A stretch of DNA of 64,000 nucleotides from Lachnospiraceae bacterium (GTDB taxonomy: Bacteria; Bacillota; Clostridia; Lachnospirales; Anaerotignaceae): the NCBI GenBank assembly GCA_003543235.1, contig DPJA01000009.1:1-64000 (forward strand). Reading direction: 5' to 3'. Below, in pieces: positions 1-7,432 of this stretch (position 1 is its first letter; the number at the start of each line of letters is the position of its first letter). The position numbers were made by a program, and so were the translations under genes. Under the pieces are notes generated by a model. That model did no database searches, had not been told where the DNA came from, and was given only the letters and a program-made list of their open reading frames with translations.

Positions 1-7
1 CATAACC

Positions 8-328
8 TCACTCCCCATTTTTGTCCATTCCAATCTTGTTATTTAAACGCTTTTTTCTCCTGTTAGCATTTATTTTTTCTCTGTTCTCGGTGGCATATTT
101 TTTGGAATATGCTAGTGCCTCCTCACGGTTGTCCAAGTATCTCTTACGTCTTTTTTCCTTGGTACTAATGCCGCTGGTATCCTTTCCTCCCTTAGGACGT
201 CCCCTTCTAGGCACATCTAAACCTAAAATACTATCAATTACCCTCGACTTTTTGTAATCCTCATAAGTAAGCTCGTCATTTATGCAGTCCTCAAACACGC
301 AATGCTCACAGTCAAGACTACACACCAC
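8..328 (-). CDS. Small basic phage protein with Cys cluster and AT-hook-like motif
   Basis: About 106 residues; not recognised. A GTG at 328 is preferred because GGGGTGAT lies five bases upstream; a longer TTG-initiated version would start at 352 without a binding site. The N-terminus has four cysteines (C-x3-C-x2-C-x5-C type spacing) that could bind metal. A GRPKGGKD segment resembles an AT-hook minor-groove motif. The C-terminal half is very basic (KRRKRY, NRRKKR) and probably helical. Together these suggest nucleic-acid binding. It is the leftmost gene of the accessory block downstream of the head genes. Function unknown. Confidence 0.6.
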   Translation of the reverse strand: MVCSLDCEHCVFEDCINDELTYEDYKKSRVIDSILGLDVPRRGRPKGGKDTSGISTKEKRRKRYLDNREEALAYSKKYATENREKINANRRKKRLNNKIGMDKNGE

Positions 329-378
329 AATATCACCCCACTTTTTTGACAACTATTCTGTCCGCAGATGCACTATTT

Positions 379-666
379 CTAAGAAATAACATTTACAATT
401 TCTTGAAGTAGACCTTTTAATTCTTCAATATCTTTCAGTGAAAAGTCTTTGCCAAGCTGTAACTTTTCTCTCACAGCGGTTATGGCTTCTTCTTTTTTCA
501 CTAACCTAATTAATTCTTCTACAATTTCACAATCTCTTACACTGTCCTCAAACAGCCTCTCGCACCCTTCTCTTGCTTCATTCATAAGATAAGTTTTTGA
601 GTAACAAAGCCTGTTATGCCAAGCCATTTCCCTGCTTTCTTTGAGAAAATCTTTTACAGTTTTCAT
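379..666 (-). CDS. Hypothetical phage protein, 95 aa
   Basis: Predicted all-helical, charged 95-residue protein with no recognised domain, transmembrane segment or catalytic motif. GGAGGG sits a few bases before the ATG at 666, which supports the start. It lies between the DUF6906-like gene and the Cys/AT-hook gene in the accessory block and is probably co-transcribed with both. Function unknown. Confidence 0.6.
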   Translation of the reverse strand: MKTVKDFLKESREMAWHNRLCYSKTYLMNEAREGCERLFEDSVRDCEIVEELIRLVKKEEAITAVREKLQLGKDFSLKDIEELKGLLQEIVNVIS

Positions 667-780
667 TAAACCCTCCGTTCAAATTTTCATTATTCCAGTG
701 TACCTGTCTTAGATTCTGTTTTATCCCACCCTGTATATTAGTCCTCCCGACATCAACAGCCGTGCTATCCAACTTCATCA

Positions 781-942
781 TTAGACATTTCTTTTGGGTA
801 CTTTCCGCACCTTGTGAGATTCCCTGTGAATAACCATAAACCCATCCGGCTCATTCGTTAGTGCCAGCCAATTGTCTGGCCTTAAGTTCACCTCACGCAA
901 CCTTATCTTCTGTGCTCTGGTAAGTTTCTTACCGTTTTTCAT
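781..942 (-). CDS. DUF6906-like small phage protein, 53 aa
   Basis: Very small basic protein (53 aa) with the pattern seen in DUF6906-type proteins of Firmicute phages: an N-terminal MKNGKKLTR, a central NLRPDNWLAL and a C-terminal VIHRESHKVRKV. The ATG at 942 is chosen over an in-frame one at 1074 because AAAGGAGA lies just upstream of 942 and because the longer version would run through the divergent control region. Function is unknown. It is the first gene leftward from the divergent promoter shared with the XRE regulator at 1102, so that regulator probably controls it. Confidence 0.7.
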   Translation of the reverse strand: MKNGKKLTRAQKIRLREVNLRPDNWLALTNEPDGFMVIHRESHKVRKVPKRNV

Positions 943-1101
943 TTCTTGTCTCCTTTTGTAAACTGTTTTTTGTTTACTTAAATCTTGCTTTGTGATAGGA
1001 TTTAATTGATTTATTAATCTATCTATCGTTATTATAGTACACATTTGAAAACAAGTCAACCAAAAAGTTTTCATTTGTTAATTTTAGAAAGGACTTTGTT
1101 T
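943..1101. promoter_or_regulatory. Divergent control region with repeated TGATAGA/TCTATCA half-sites
   Basis: AT-rich 159-bp gap between divergent genes. It holds TGATAG (993-998) and two overlapping ATCTATC copies (1017-1023, 1021-1027). The same half-site recurs just inside the regulator gene (1113-1119) and as a perfect palindrome after it (1554-1571). This pattern is expected of operators for the neighbouring XRE-family protein. The assignment is inference from motif recurrence. Confidence 0.5.
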
Positions 1102-1539
1102 ATGAAAATAATTGATAGACTTCTTGAAATCATGGACGAATTGCAAGTTAAACCTTCTGATTTAGCCAACTTCTTAGGAATAAATAAAAGTGTAATAAGT
1201 AATTGGAAGACACGATCGACAAATCCTCCATCAGACTTAATAGTTCCCATTTGTGAATTTTTAAAGATAGACATATCCTATTTACTAACTGGTACACAAA
1301 CAGAAACTAACAAAAATATTATCATGCCTAACTTATCTTTAGACGAAACCTCGATAATAGATATGTATAGAGAGCTTGATAAGCGTGATAAAGAAGATAT
1401 ATATGACTGCCTAACCCTTAAATACAATCGTTCACTTAAAAGGGGCAAGACAACGTCATACAACTCGCCTTATACAGACAAAAATGATACGAAAAAAAGC
1501 GACCCTGACGACCATAATTCATCCTCTGGAATCGCTTAA
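1102..1539 (+). CDS. XRE-family helix-turn-helix regulator (accessory block)
   Basis: 145-residue regulator. Residues about 4-62 form a classic XRE/Cro-CI helix-turn-helix (KPSDLANFLGIN, then VISNWKTRS, then ISYLLTG). The C-terminal part is charged and contains LDKRDKEDIYD, a segment type seen in short Firmicute phage repressors; there is no peptidase domain. ATG 1102 is preceded by AGAAAGGA; an in-frame ATG at 1045 lies in the control region and is rejected. It is the only rightward gene in the late region and is divergent from the DUF6906-like gene, so this block has its own switch separate from the main CI/Cro pair at 17.5-18.2 kb. Confidence 0.82.
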   Translation: MKIIDRLLEIMDELQVKPSDLANFLGINKSVISNWKTRSTNPPSDLIVPICEFLKIDISYLLTGTQTETNKNIIMPNLSLDETSIIDMYRELDKRDKEDIYDCLTLKYNRSLKRGKTTSYNSPYTDKNDTKKSDPDDHNSSSGIA

Positions 1540-1553
1540 TTTTTTGCTTTTTT

Positions 1554-1571
1554 TGATAGATTTATCTATCA
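1554..1571. promoter_or_regulatory. Perfect 18-bp palindrome TGATAGAT-TT-ATCTATCA
   Basis: Perfect inverted repeat of eight bases with a two-base centre, 14 bases after the XRE gene stop. Its half-site is the motif repeated in the divergent region upstream, so it is a good operator candidate. A T-run follows (1572-1578), so it might instead be a weak AT-only terminator. The motif recurrence favours the operator reading. Confidence 0.5.
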
Positions 1572-1646
1572 TTTTTTTAATAATTTTGTCCCATTGCATA
1601 TGAATTTTTGACTTAGTAGAATATGGCTCAAAGGCTTGATTTTACG

Positions 1647-1690
1647 GCAATGGGACATTTTTTTCCCGTTTTCTGTAAATGTCCCATTGC
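1647..1690. repeat. 14-bp perfect inverted repeat, 16-base loop
   Basis: GCAATGGGACATTT (1647-1660) and its exact complement (1677-1690), separated by 16 bases. A third partial copy (GTCCCATTGC) is at 1588-1597. The arms are too long to be chance in this composition. Either a cruciform/protein site or an RNA hairpin is possible. No U-tract follows on the plus strand. Confidence 0.75.
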
Positions 1691-1995
1691 TAGTACACAT
1701 TTTCTACAGTTTTAAAGTATTTTTTTAAATATTCAGTAACGCTCAAGTACGCACTAAGTACGCTGTAGGTACGCAAGTAACGCAAAAATAACGGCTTTTT
1801 TTGCATATGTAACGGGGTTTTGCTCAAAAGTAACGCCCCGTTATAACTCGTACTTGCCCGTACCGTACTTGTAATGCGTTTTTTTGTGTTCAAATTTGGT
1901 AACCCTCCGCAGCTGGCTGCACTTCCGTACCGGCAATCCCCACTGCCTTTTGTAAAACCCCCTGTTTTCAAGGCTTTCAGCGTTCCACTTTAAGA

Positions 1996-2039
1996 TTGTC
2001 CACATTTTTTCAACAAAAAAGCACCCTCCTTGTGGATAA
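1996..2039. other. Pair of DnaA-box-like nonamers
   Basis: TTGTCCACA (complement TGTGGACAA) at 1996-2004 and TGTGGATAA at 2031-2039 match the DnaA-box consensus TTATCCACA with one and zero differences respectively when read on the appropriate strand. They lie within the repeat-rich region, 27 bases apart and in opposite orientation. A role in replication is inferred only. Confidence 0.45.
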
Positions 2040-2161
2040 TTGCCCATTCTCAATATTCCTGTCAATCGTCCCAGCCTTCGCCCACCTCAAAACCGCTCTA
2101 TCCCTTGTAAATCAAGGCTTTTCCCCCTCTTTCCCATGTTATCCCGTCTTATCCCGTTTTG

Positions 2162-2491
2162 TCATTTATCCTGTCCCTGTACATTCTCTTCCTGCACTTC
2201 TTCCAATACATAATCACTTATCATGCCAAAATATTTATCTTTGAAATTTAAAAGGCTTGTGGCGTTCAATCTGGATAGATTTTCGTTAATCTTCTCTATA
2301 TCATCTTTCATTTGTTCCATAAAAATACCATACATTCGCTCTTGCCTTTTTTGTTGATAAGCAAGCAAAGCACTCACCACCCCTGGGGCGAATGTTCCAG
2401 CCACCCCTTGTAATATTAATCCACACGCAATTGGTGCTACCGCTTCCGTAGAAGCCCCAAATAAATCTATAGCTTTGTCCTCTATACCCAT
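2162..2491 (-). CDS. Hypothetical phage protein with Gly/Ala-rich hydrophobic segment
   Basis: 109 residues, not recognised. Residues about 12-45 are rich in Gly, Ala, Val and Leu (VAPIACGLILQGVAGT) and could insert in or lie on a membrane; the C-terminal half is charged and probably coiled-coil (MKDDIEKINENLSRLN). ATG 2491 is chosen because AAAGGAG is eight bases upstream and overlaps the alternative GTG at 2500. It follows the terminator after the packaging operon, so it probably needs its own promoter, although I see no clear one. It might act at the membrane (for example in superinfection exclusion), but nothing proves it. Confidence 0.55.
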   Translation of the reverse strand: MGIEDKAIDLFGASTEAVAPIACGLILQGVAGTFAPGVVSALLAYQQKRQERMYGIFMEQMKDDIEKINENLSRLNATSLLNFKDKYFGMISDYVLEEVQEENVQGQDK

Positions 2492-2530
2492 TATTATCAC
2501 TCCTTTTTTAAAAGGATACCATAAAAATGG

Positions 2531-2570
2531 GCATTAAAAAACCACTCTACATATTTTCGTAAAGTGGTTT
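2531..2570 (-). terminator. Intrinsic terminator after the head/packaging operon
   Basis: On the minus strand AAACCACT-TTAC pairs with GTAG-AGTGGTTT and is followed by TTTTTTAA. The hairpin starts at the stop codon of the 65-aa gene. It closes the terminase-portal-gpF transcript and separates it from the accessory block to the left. Confidence 0.75.
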
Positions 2571-2766
2571 ATTGTTCAACTATTTCCCATCTTCCCCCCT
2601 TGCTAGATTCATCTAACGGAGCTGGATTTTCTCGAGCATATAAATAATCTTCGTCACTATCATCAATTACCCTGTAATAATCATCATCTTCAATTGACGC
2701 CTCATATACCTTGCCATCTGTAAGGCCATCTACGCCAAAACTTTCACCAATGTATTTAAGTTTCAT
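2569..2766 (-). CDS. Small acidic phage protein, SH3-like
   Basis: 65 residues, strongly acidic (about 17 Asp/Glu). The pattern (MKLKYIGESFG, then LTDGKVYE, then YRVIDDSDEDYLY) matches a common family of small phage proteins predicted to fold as a beta barrel; I do not recall a defined function. It directly follows the gpF-like gene and is the last gene before the terminator. The start has a purine-rich GGAGCGGT upstream. Confidence 0.65.
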   Translation of the reverse strand: MKLKYIGESFGVDGLTDGKVYEASIEDDDYYRVIDDSDEDYLYARENPAPLDESSKGGRWEIVEQ

Positions 2767-2767
2767 A

Positions 2768-4132
2768 CTACCGCTCCTTCCTATTTTTAAGTTTCATTTC
2801 GTATTGCTTACCGCCTTTTTCATACCAATGCACATCAAAAGTATACCTATCACTTTCAATGCGTCCTACTTTCTTTTGCCATTCTCCCAATACCCCACCA
2901 TATTTAGCTACAAGCCTTGGTTCGTCCCTAATGGAATCCCCCACTCCCGCACCAGCTATAACCTTCGTTGCTTTAATATTAGTGTTAGTCGGAATAAATT
3001 TCTTTTCTCCCTTGAAAGCATATGGTAATTGACTTTGTAAAGACGTTCTCTTGTTAACATTATACCCCTTGTCATTGTTTTTTACAACTGAATCTTTAAC
3101 GTGTTCCTTATGCCAATCCTTATATTTCATATCCGCAGGCACTTTATACGTTTTCCCATCTTCGCCCCTTGCAGCCCTCGTTTCGCCCTCCGTGAACTCA
3201 TCATTGAAATACGGCACTGTGGTACTTCTGCACCAAGGATGAAGTGGTGGAGCGTTGACACCTACCTGGTACTCACTCATAGGAAAGTGCTGACCGTCCA
3301 TCCTCTGGCACAACTCACTAGTTTTAAGGTCCAGCGTAGCAACGTACTCAAACTCCTCCACATCTGACGCTTTGTAACCATCTAACCTTGAAACCGATGC
3401 AACGTAGGCACTCTCGGTCATTAAAAGTCTACTGGCTACACTCTTCGATACATTAAGGGTATTAGCCACATCTTTTATTATCCGGTTGGGGTTATCGCCC
3501 CTAATAAGTGCCTGGGTGAATTTCGTGTCAAGCTGATACAAAAGGTTTGTTCTGTCTGTTCCCCATATCTTTTGGGAAAAGGTACTCCCATCTGGTGCCC
3601 AAGGCTTTGACAATACCTTTTCTATCTTGTTAGTATCCAAAGTAGCAAAAGCCATGCCCTCCCCCAAACCCTTTTGTATCTCATAAATGGTGTGATAATA
3701 CCCATCTTCATAAACCTTGCCAAGGGTATCGGTTAAGCCTGTGACTTTCTTAGCCTCCAATATTTCCACCTGCTGTCGCATTTGCAATTGTAAGGCTCTT
3801 AACCTATCCATGCGGTAAATATCACTGGCACTTTCTAATTCCTTAACCCATTTGCCATCTAAAGCATTTTGTTTACCATACTTTATGTACTCCTCTAACG
3901 TCATTTGAAAGGCTTTTCTTTCCTCAGAACTTAATATCTTCTTGGCATCAGATAAGGTCATTTCATTGTTTGTAGCAAATCTACCATAAAACAATTCTAT
4001 CTCTTTTTGAATGTTCTGGCTGGCTTCGTCATAGGCTGAAATCAACGCTTTGTTGTATTCTTCGCCCTTATTCAATAGGTTCTCATTTAGGTTATTAAAA
4101 CGCTCCTGCCAGTAACTACTTGATTTGGGCAT
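2768..4132 (-). CDS. Phage minor head protein (Mu gpF / SPP1 gp7-like) with C-terminal extension
   Basis: 454-residue head-morphogenesis protein of the Mu gpF family, expected near the portal vertex. Residues 1-190 are helical; about 190-320 carry the gpF-type region (ALIRGDNPNRIIKDVA, then SRLLMTESAYVAS) ending in the typical ELCQRMDGQ and PPLHPWCRST motifs. After about residue 395 there is a separate 60-residue tail (SIRDEPRLVAKYGG, then DVHWYEKGGKQYEMK) unlike the core, resembling small nuclease/toxin modules fused to gpF proteins in other prophages; that likeness is weak. ATG 4132 follows AGGTGG; the gene overlaps the portal stop by 17 bases, as usual in packaging operons. Confidence 0.88.
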   Translation of the reverse strand: MPKSSSYWQERFNNLNENLLNKGEEYNKALISAYDEASQNIQKEIELFYGRFATNNEMTLSDAKKILSSEERKAFQMTLEEYIKYGKQNALDGKWVKELESASDIYRMDRLRALQLQMRQQVEILEAKKVTGLTDTLGKVYEDGYYHTIYEIQKGLGEGMAFATLDTNKIEKVLSKPWAPDGSTFSQKIWGTDRTNLLYQLDTKFTQALIRGDNPNRIIKDVANTLNVSKSVASRLLMTESAYVASVSRLDGYKASDVEEFEYVATLDLKTSELCQRMDGQHFPMSEYQVGVNAPPLHPWCRSTTVPYFNDEFTEGETRAARGEDGKTYKVPADMKYKDWHKEHVKDSVVKNNDKGYNVNKRTSLQSQLPYAFKGEKKFIPTNTNIKATKVIAGAGVGDSIRDEPRLVAKYGGVLGEWQKKVGRIESDRYTFDVHWYEKGGKQYEMKLKNRKER

Positions 4133-5645
4133 TATCACCACCACCTAAGCTTTTATAATCTGCAAAAGCCTCCATGTTCTTTTTCTCCTGTGTTTCCAAT
4201 TCCTTAAGTTCCTCGTTAACATCATCTACAAACGGATGTTTTGCAAGCAAGGTTTTATCTGACACAACGCCTTTTGACAACTGTATCATGTTTACTGTTT
4301 CAAGGTCGTTGGTAATCATGGTCTTGTTGACGCTGATATTTATAAGGTTGCTGTCATAATCAGTGCCGTTGTTGCGGTTATAATCATCTGTAATGAACCA
4401 GAAAAAGTCCTTTATTGCTGACTTAAGTTTTGGCATCATTGCATTTGCCTTTAAATCCAGTTGGGTATATTGAAACTTTAACGACACCCCCGAGGCATTC
4501 CCCAGCTTGTCATTATCCGTATCCACCCCCATTCCAAAGTTGAAAATATCCCTTCTCAGCATTTTAAGCCATTCAATACGCCCTGTAACAGGTAAATCCA
4601 CCTGCTTTGCGTCAATATTTCCAGAACTGTCAGAAATATTTACCGCTTTATTCACTTGAAGCTTTCTTGCAATCGTGCTGGCTGTTTCACCGCCATAACC
4701 CTGTATAGACCAGTATAGGGTTACAAGGTCCAATAAGTCATTAGTACCTTGGCTTGATATAAGGTCGTAGGCGTCAATAAGCCCTTTTATTTTCTGCAAA
4801 TCTGAGATACAACGAGTATTGTTTTTAAGGGCTGTAAATGGCACTCTACCCCAACTGTGAGCATCTCTGTGACTTTCTACGCCGTTAAGGCTGCTTATCT
4901 CAAACCAATGCGGCATAGGATTTATGGGATATTTGTTATCAAGTAAATATCTGCCGTTCTCATCTTCTGTGTAGTAAGTAACATCTTCCTTAGTCCACCA
5001 CTCAACTTTTTTACGCAAGCATTTATCTTTGCCCTTAATCACCGTTATGTTGTAGTACCGCACAAGCTCCACAAGCTCTGTCTGGTACTCTGTATCATAG
5101 ATTGGTATAACCTCATTTGCTGGCACAATACAATACTTCAGCTTAAACTCAGCATCGTAGTAAAAGTGTATGTACTCTGTACCTTTGTTGCTTGCTCCAA
5201 TAACCAAATCAGATAAAATCTCGTTAAGTTTTTCGTCTGCTACACCTGTAATTATATCCTCATAGGCTTTAAGGGAACTGTCCTTTTCTGCACCACTGAC
5301 ACTAATGGTTGGCTCTCTGCCCACCAAATACGCCGCCTTTTGGTCGACTAGAATGGAGTGAAAGGAGTTTACATTGTGGTGGTTACTCCTGTTCGGATTA
5401 TTAAATAATTCTCGTGTTTCTGTTTCAATACCATCTACAGTAGAAGTTTCAGAAATATAAGTTTTGCGGAAATCTCTATTAAAAATATCATGCTCACCCA
5501 CATAATATTTCTCGCCTGTTTCCATAATCTTTTTTAGGTCAGAGGACACATCATCATTAATTAAATCTCTTACTATGGCACTGTTATTAAGCCCGGCACC
5601 TACAGTTATTTTCATATTTATTAAATCCGTTTCTGTTAAAAGCAT
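4116..5645 (-). CDS. Phage portal protein (SPP1 gp6-like)
   Basis: 509-residue portal protein, the dodecameric ring through which DNA enters and leaves the capsid. Length, all-alpha C-terminus and motifs (HNVNSFHSILVDQKAAYLVGR early on, DLLDLVTLYWSIQGYGG centrally, SGVSLKFQYTQLDLKAN near residue 390) match the SPP1-type Phage_prot_Gp6 family. The start codon overlaps the terminase stop (TAATG), with GGTGAG upstream, indicating translational coupling. Position between terminase and gpF-like protein is the canonical order. Confidence 0.95.
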   Translation of the reverse strand: MLLTETDLINMKITVGAGLNNSAIVRDLINDDVSSDLKKIMETGEKYYVGEHDIFNRDFRKTYISETSTVDGIETETRELFNNPNRSNHHNVNSFHSILVDQKAAYLVGREPTISVSGAEKDSSLKAYEDIITGVADEKLNEILSDLVIGASNKGTEYIHFYYDAEFKLKYCIVPANEVIPIYDTEYQTELVELVRYYNITVIKGKDKCLRKKVEWWTKEDVTYYTEDENGRYLLDNKYPINPMPHWFEISSLNGVESHRDAHSWGRVPFTALKNNTRCISDLQKIKGLIDAYDLISSQGTNDLLDLVTLYWSIQGYGGETASTIARKLQVNKAVNISDSSGNIDAKQVDLPVTGRIEWLKMLRRDIFNFGMGVDTDNDKLGNASGVSLKFQYTQLDLKANAMMPKLKSAIKDFFWFITDDYNRNNGTDYDSNLINISVNKTMITNDLETVNMIQLSKGVVSDKTLLAKHPFVDDVNEELKELETQEKKNMEAFADYKSLGGGDNAQIK

Positions 5646-6877
5646 TATCTCACCTTCACATTCTTCATGTCACTTTCTCTTGAATATCGCACCGCATCAA
5701 TGGAGTGGTTGTTTTTGTCGGGGAATTTAGCCTTAAAACCACCGTTGTTGTCGCTCTCCAACTCATAGCCATAAAACTCCTTTGCAGTCTTTGGGCAACG
5801 GTTAGGGTCAATAACTATCTCCTCTAAATCCTGCAGCCACTTAATGCCATAGTCCACACTGTCAGGTCCTTTCCTTGCACCGATAACTCTTAAGCCGTAA
5901 CCACTAACTTCCGCAATAGACTTTGGTTCGGCACTGTCACAAGTAATAAGACCGTTGTTTCTGTTCTCAGCTTTCACCATTTCAGCTGCCTTGCGATTGC
6001 TTAACCCTACAAGCTGTATCTCATAGAAAATATATAATCGACCTCTGGTTTTATCATAGTGGTTTACGGTGTAATGGAATGGATCAGTAGCATATCCCCA
6101 GTCCAGACCTCTGGCAATGCGGTCAAACCCTTTGATTTCCTCGTCACTGATTTCTCGAATGGTAATGTTAGCAAACACCGCACCACCTGTTCCAGTAACC
6201 TCGCCCATATACTCATGGTTGTAAGCTGTTTCATTTACGCTTTTCAAGTGTTCAGCCTCAATAAAAAACTGCTCCCCGAGCCAGTCCTTGGGAACAGTTA
6301 AATAAGTGCTATGATGAACTATTCTATCCTTGCGGTCTTTAAGCATTTCCTCATTTACCCAGTTACGTTGGCTCTTAGGTGGATTGTAGGAATAAAAAAC
6401 GCAGAAGCTTTCGCCTCCACGCATTAGGGATTGGTTTATAGTTCTTATTTCTTCCATGCCGCCGAACTCGTCTACTTCCTCATACCAAATGTACTTGCAG
6501 TAGCCTTGACGGAATTTGGTGGACTTAATCTTCTTGGGCTTGTCCGCCCCTCTAAATATTATTCTCTGCCCTGTAGGTATGTATATCAGCTCCAATGGGC
6601 TTAGTTTGCTCCGCCAGTACATTTCCACGCCTAATGCCTTAATCGCCCATTCAAGCTGTTCGTAAACGCTGTCTTTAAGGTTCATGCCAACCTTACGCAA
6701 AGATACGCAATTGGCTTTAGGGTCTTTCATCATTCCTAAGATAAGCTCGATTGATACAAAAGAGGATTTTGTACTACCACGTCCACCGTTAAGCCAGTAG
6801 TGAGTGTATTTATTTTGTTTTAGGTCGTTATGTACGCTATAAAAAGATGGCGATATGAGGTTTTTAAGCTTTGCCAT
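5645..6877 (-). CDS. Terminase large subunit (PBSX/Terminase_3 type)
   Basis: 410-residue DNA-packaging motor and nuclease. N-terminal ATPase: Walker A GGRGSTKS about residue 31, Walker B region YIWYEEVDEF about residue 130, and coupling motif YSYNPP. C-terminal RNase H-like nuclease: first Asp in GLDWGYATDPF, second in ITCDSAEP, third in NHSIDAVRYS. ATG 6877 has GGCGGTGA upstream; the longer reading (6901) adds eight residues that overlap the small subunit. It overlaps the end of the small subunit by 14 bases and ends in TAATG with the portal gene. Confidence 0.96.
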   Translation of the reverse strand: MAKLKNLISPSFYSVHNDLKQNKYTHYWLNGGRGSTKSSFVSIELILGMMKDPKANCVSLRKVGMNLKDSVYEQLEWAIKALGVEMYWRSKLSPLELIYIPTGQRIIFRGADKPKKIKSTKFRQGYCKYIWYEEVDEFGGMEEIRTINQSLMRGGESFCVFYSYNPPKSQRNWVNEEMLKDRKDRIVHHSTYLTVPKDWLGEQFFIEAEHLKSVNETAYNHEYMGEVTGTGGAVFANITIREISDEEIKGFDRIARGLDWGYATDPFHYTVNHYDKTRGRLYIFYEIQLVGLSNRKAAEMVKAENRNNGLITCDSAEPKSIAEVSGYGLRVIGARKGPDSVDYGIKWLQDLEEIVIDPNRCPKTAKEFYGYELESDNNGGFKAKFPDKNNHSIDAVRYSRESDMKNVKVR

Positions 6878-7322
6878 TGCCGTCACCGCCTGGTATATCA
6901 TCTATAATCTGAACCACTGCCGTACCCTCAACCTGTACCTTGTCGGTAAATATGCTGTACCTCTTGCCGAGAAGTTCAGCGGCTTTGATACGGTCCTTTG
7001 CACCAATGCCCTTGTTCACCCTAACTGCAGAAGAACAACCATCACCACAACCTTCAACAACAATAACTTCTTCCTTTTCCTCACCTCTAAGCACAGCAGT
7101 TAGATATTTCATAACCTCTGTTGCATCAGCTATTTTGCCATCTGATATTTCCTGCAGCTGTTCGTCAATGTATTTTTTGACGTTAGCATTTGTTAGCAAT
7201 CTTGAACCATTAACTCTTGCTGTTTCATCATTTTTAATATTCTTGTAAACCGCCTTGTATGCTCTGGTGGCATTAAGGTCGATTATATATTCATCTACAA
7301 AACGTTTTTGTTTTTCGGTCAT
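6864..7322 (-). CDS. Terminase small subunit (Terminase_2 family)
   Basis: 152-residue DNA-recognition subunit of terminase. The N-terminus has the family signature MTEKQKRFVDEYIIDLNAT, followed by a helix-turn-helix region with VNGSRLLTNANVKKYI and a C-terminal KDRIKAAELLGKRY. First gene after the terminator that ends the early operon, so its promoter should lie in 7323-7432 and is a likely target of the upstream RinA-like regulator. Followed by the large subunit with overlap. Confidence 0.95.
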   Translation of the reverse strand: MTEKQKRFVDEYIIDLNATRAYKAVYKNIKNDETARVNGSRLLTNANVKKYIDEQLQEISDGKIADATEVMKYLTAVLRGEEKEEVIVVEGCGDGCSSAVRVNKGIGAKDRIKAAELLGKRYSIFTDKVQVEGTAVVQIIDDIPGGDGNGKA

Positions 7323-7341
7323 AATGTCACCTTCTTTCTTA

Positions 7342-7376
7342 AATAAAAAAGGACAAACCGCCTAAGTTTGCCCTTT
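7342..7376 (-). terminator. Intrinsic terminator between early and late transcripts
   Basis: Minus-strand AAAGGGCAAAC pairs with GTTTGTCCTTT (one G-U) around a short loop and is followed by TTTTTTATTT. It lies between the RinA-like gene and terminase, the classic site for late-gene control by activation or antitermination. Confidence 0.82.
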
Positions 7377-7432
7377 ACATAAATCTCCATGCTAATAGAA
7401 TAACACCTAATTTTTTCCCATTGTGCAATTTT

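Larger units (their letters stand above)
1540..2161. repeat. Repeat-rich non-coding region with DnaA boxes
   Basis: About 620 bp with no convincing gene. Seen in order: an 18-bp palindrome (1554-1571); three copies of GTCCCATTGC or its complement (1588-1597, within 1647-1660 and within 1677-1690); a cluster of GTAACGC/AAGTACGC-type repeats (1736-1742, 1745-1752, 1756-1763, 1767-1774, 1775-1783, 1828-1834); an inverted pair AACGGGG/CCCCGTT (1811-1817, 1836-1842); two DnaA-box sequences on the minus-strand sense (TTGTCCACA 1996-2004; TGTGGATAA 2031-2039); and two TTATCCCGT copies just before 2161. Short leftward reading frames cross it but lack good starts and look like by-products of the repeats. 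It could be a replication origin, a protein-binding array or a structured RNA locus. Confidence 0.55.

Noticed and set aside
614..778. 54-codon leftward frame between the DUF6906-like and 95-aa genes
   Set aside because: No ribosome site, and it overlaps the well-supported 379-666 gene by 53 bases.
1690..2065. Leftward reading frames of 93 and 74 codons in the repeat region
   Set aside because: Their sequences are generated largely by the DNA repeats, the two frames overlap, and neither has a good ribosome site. I treat the region as non-coding, with some doubt.
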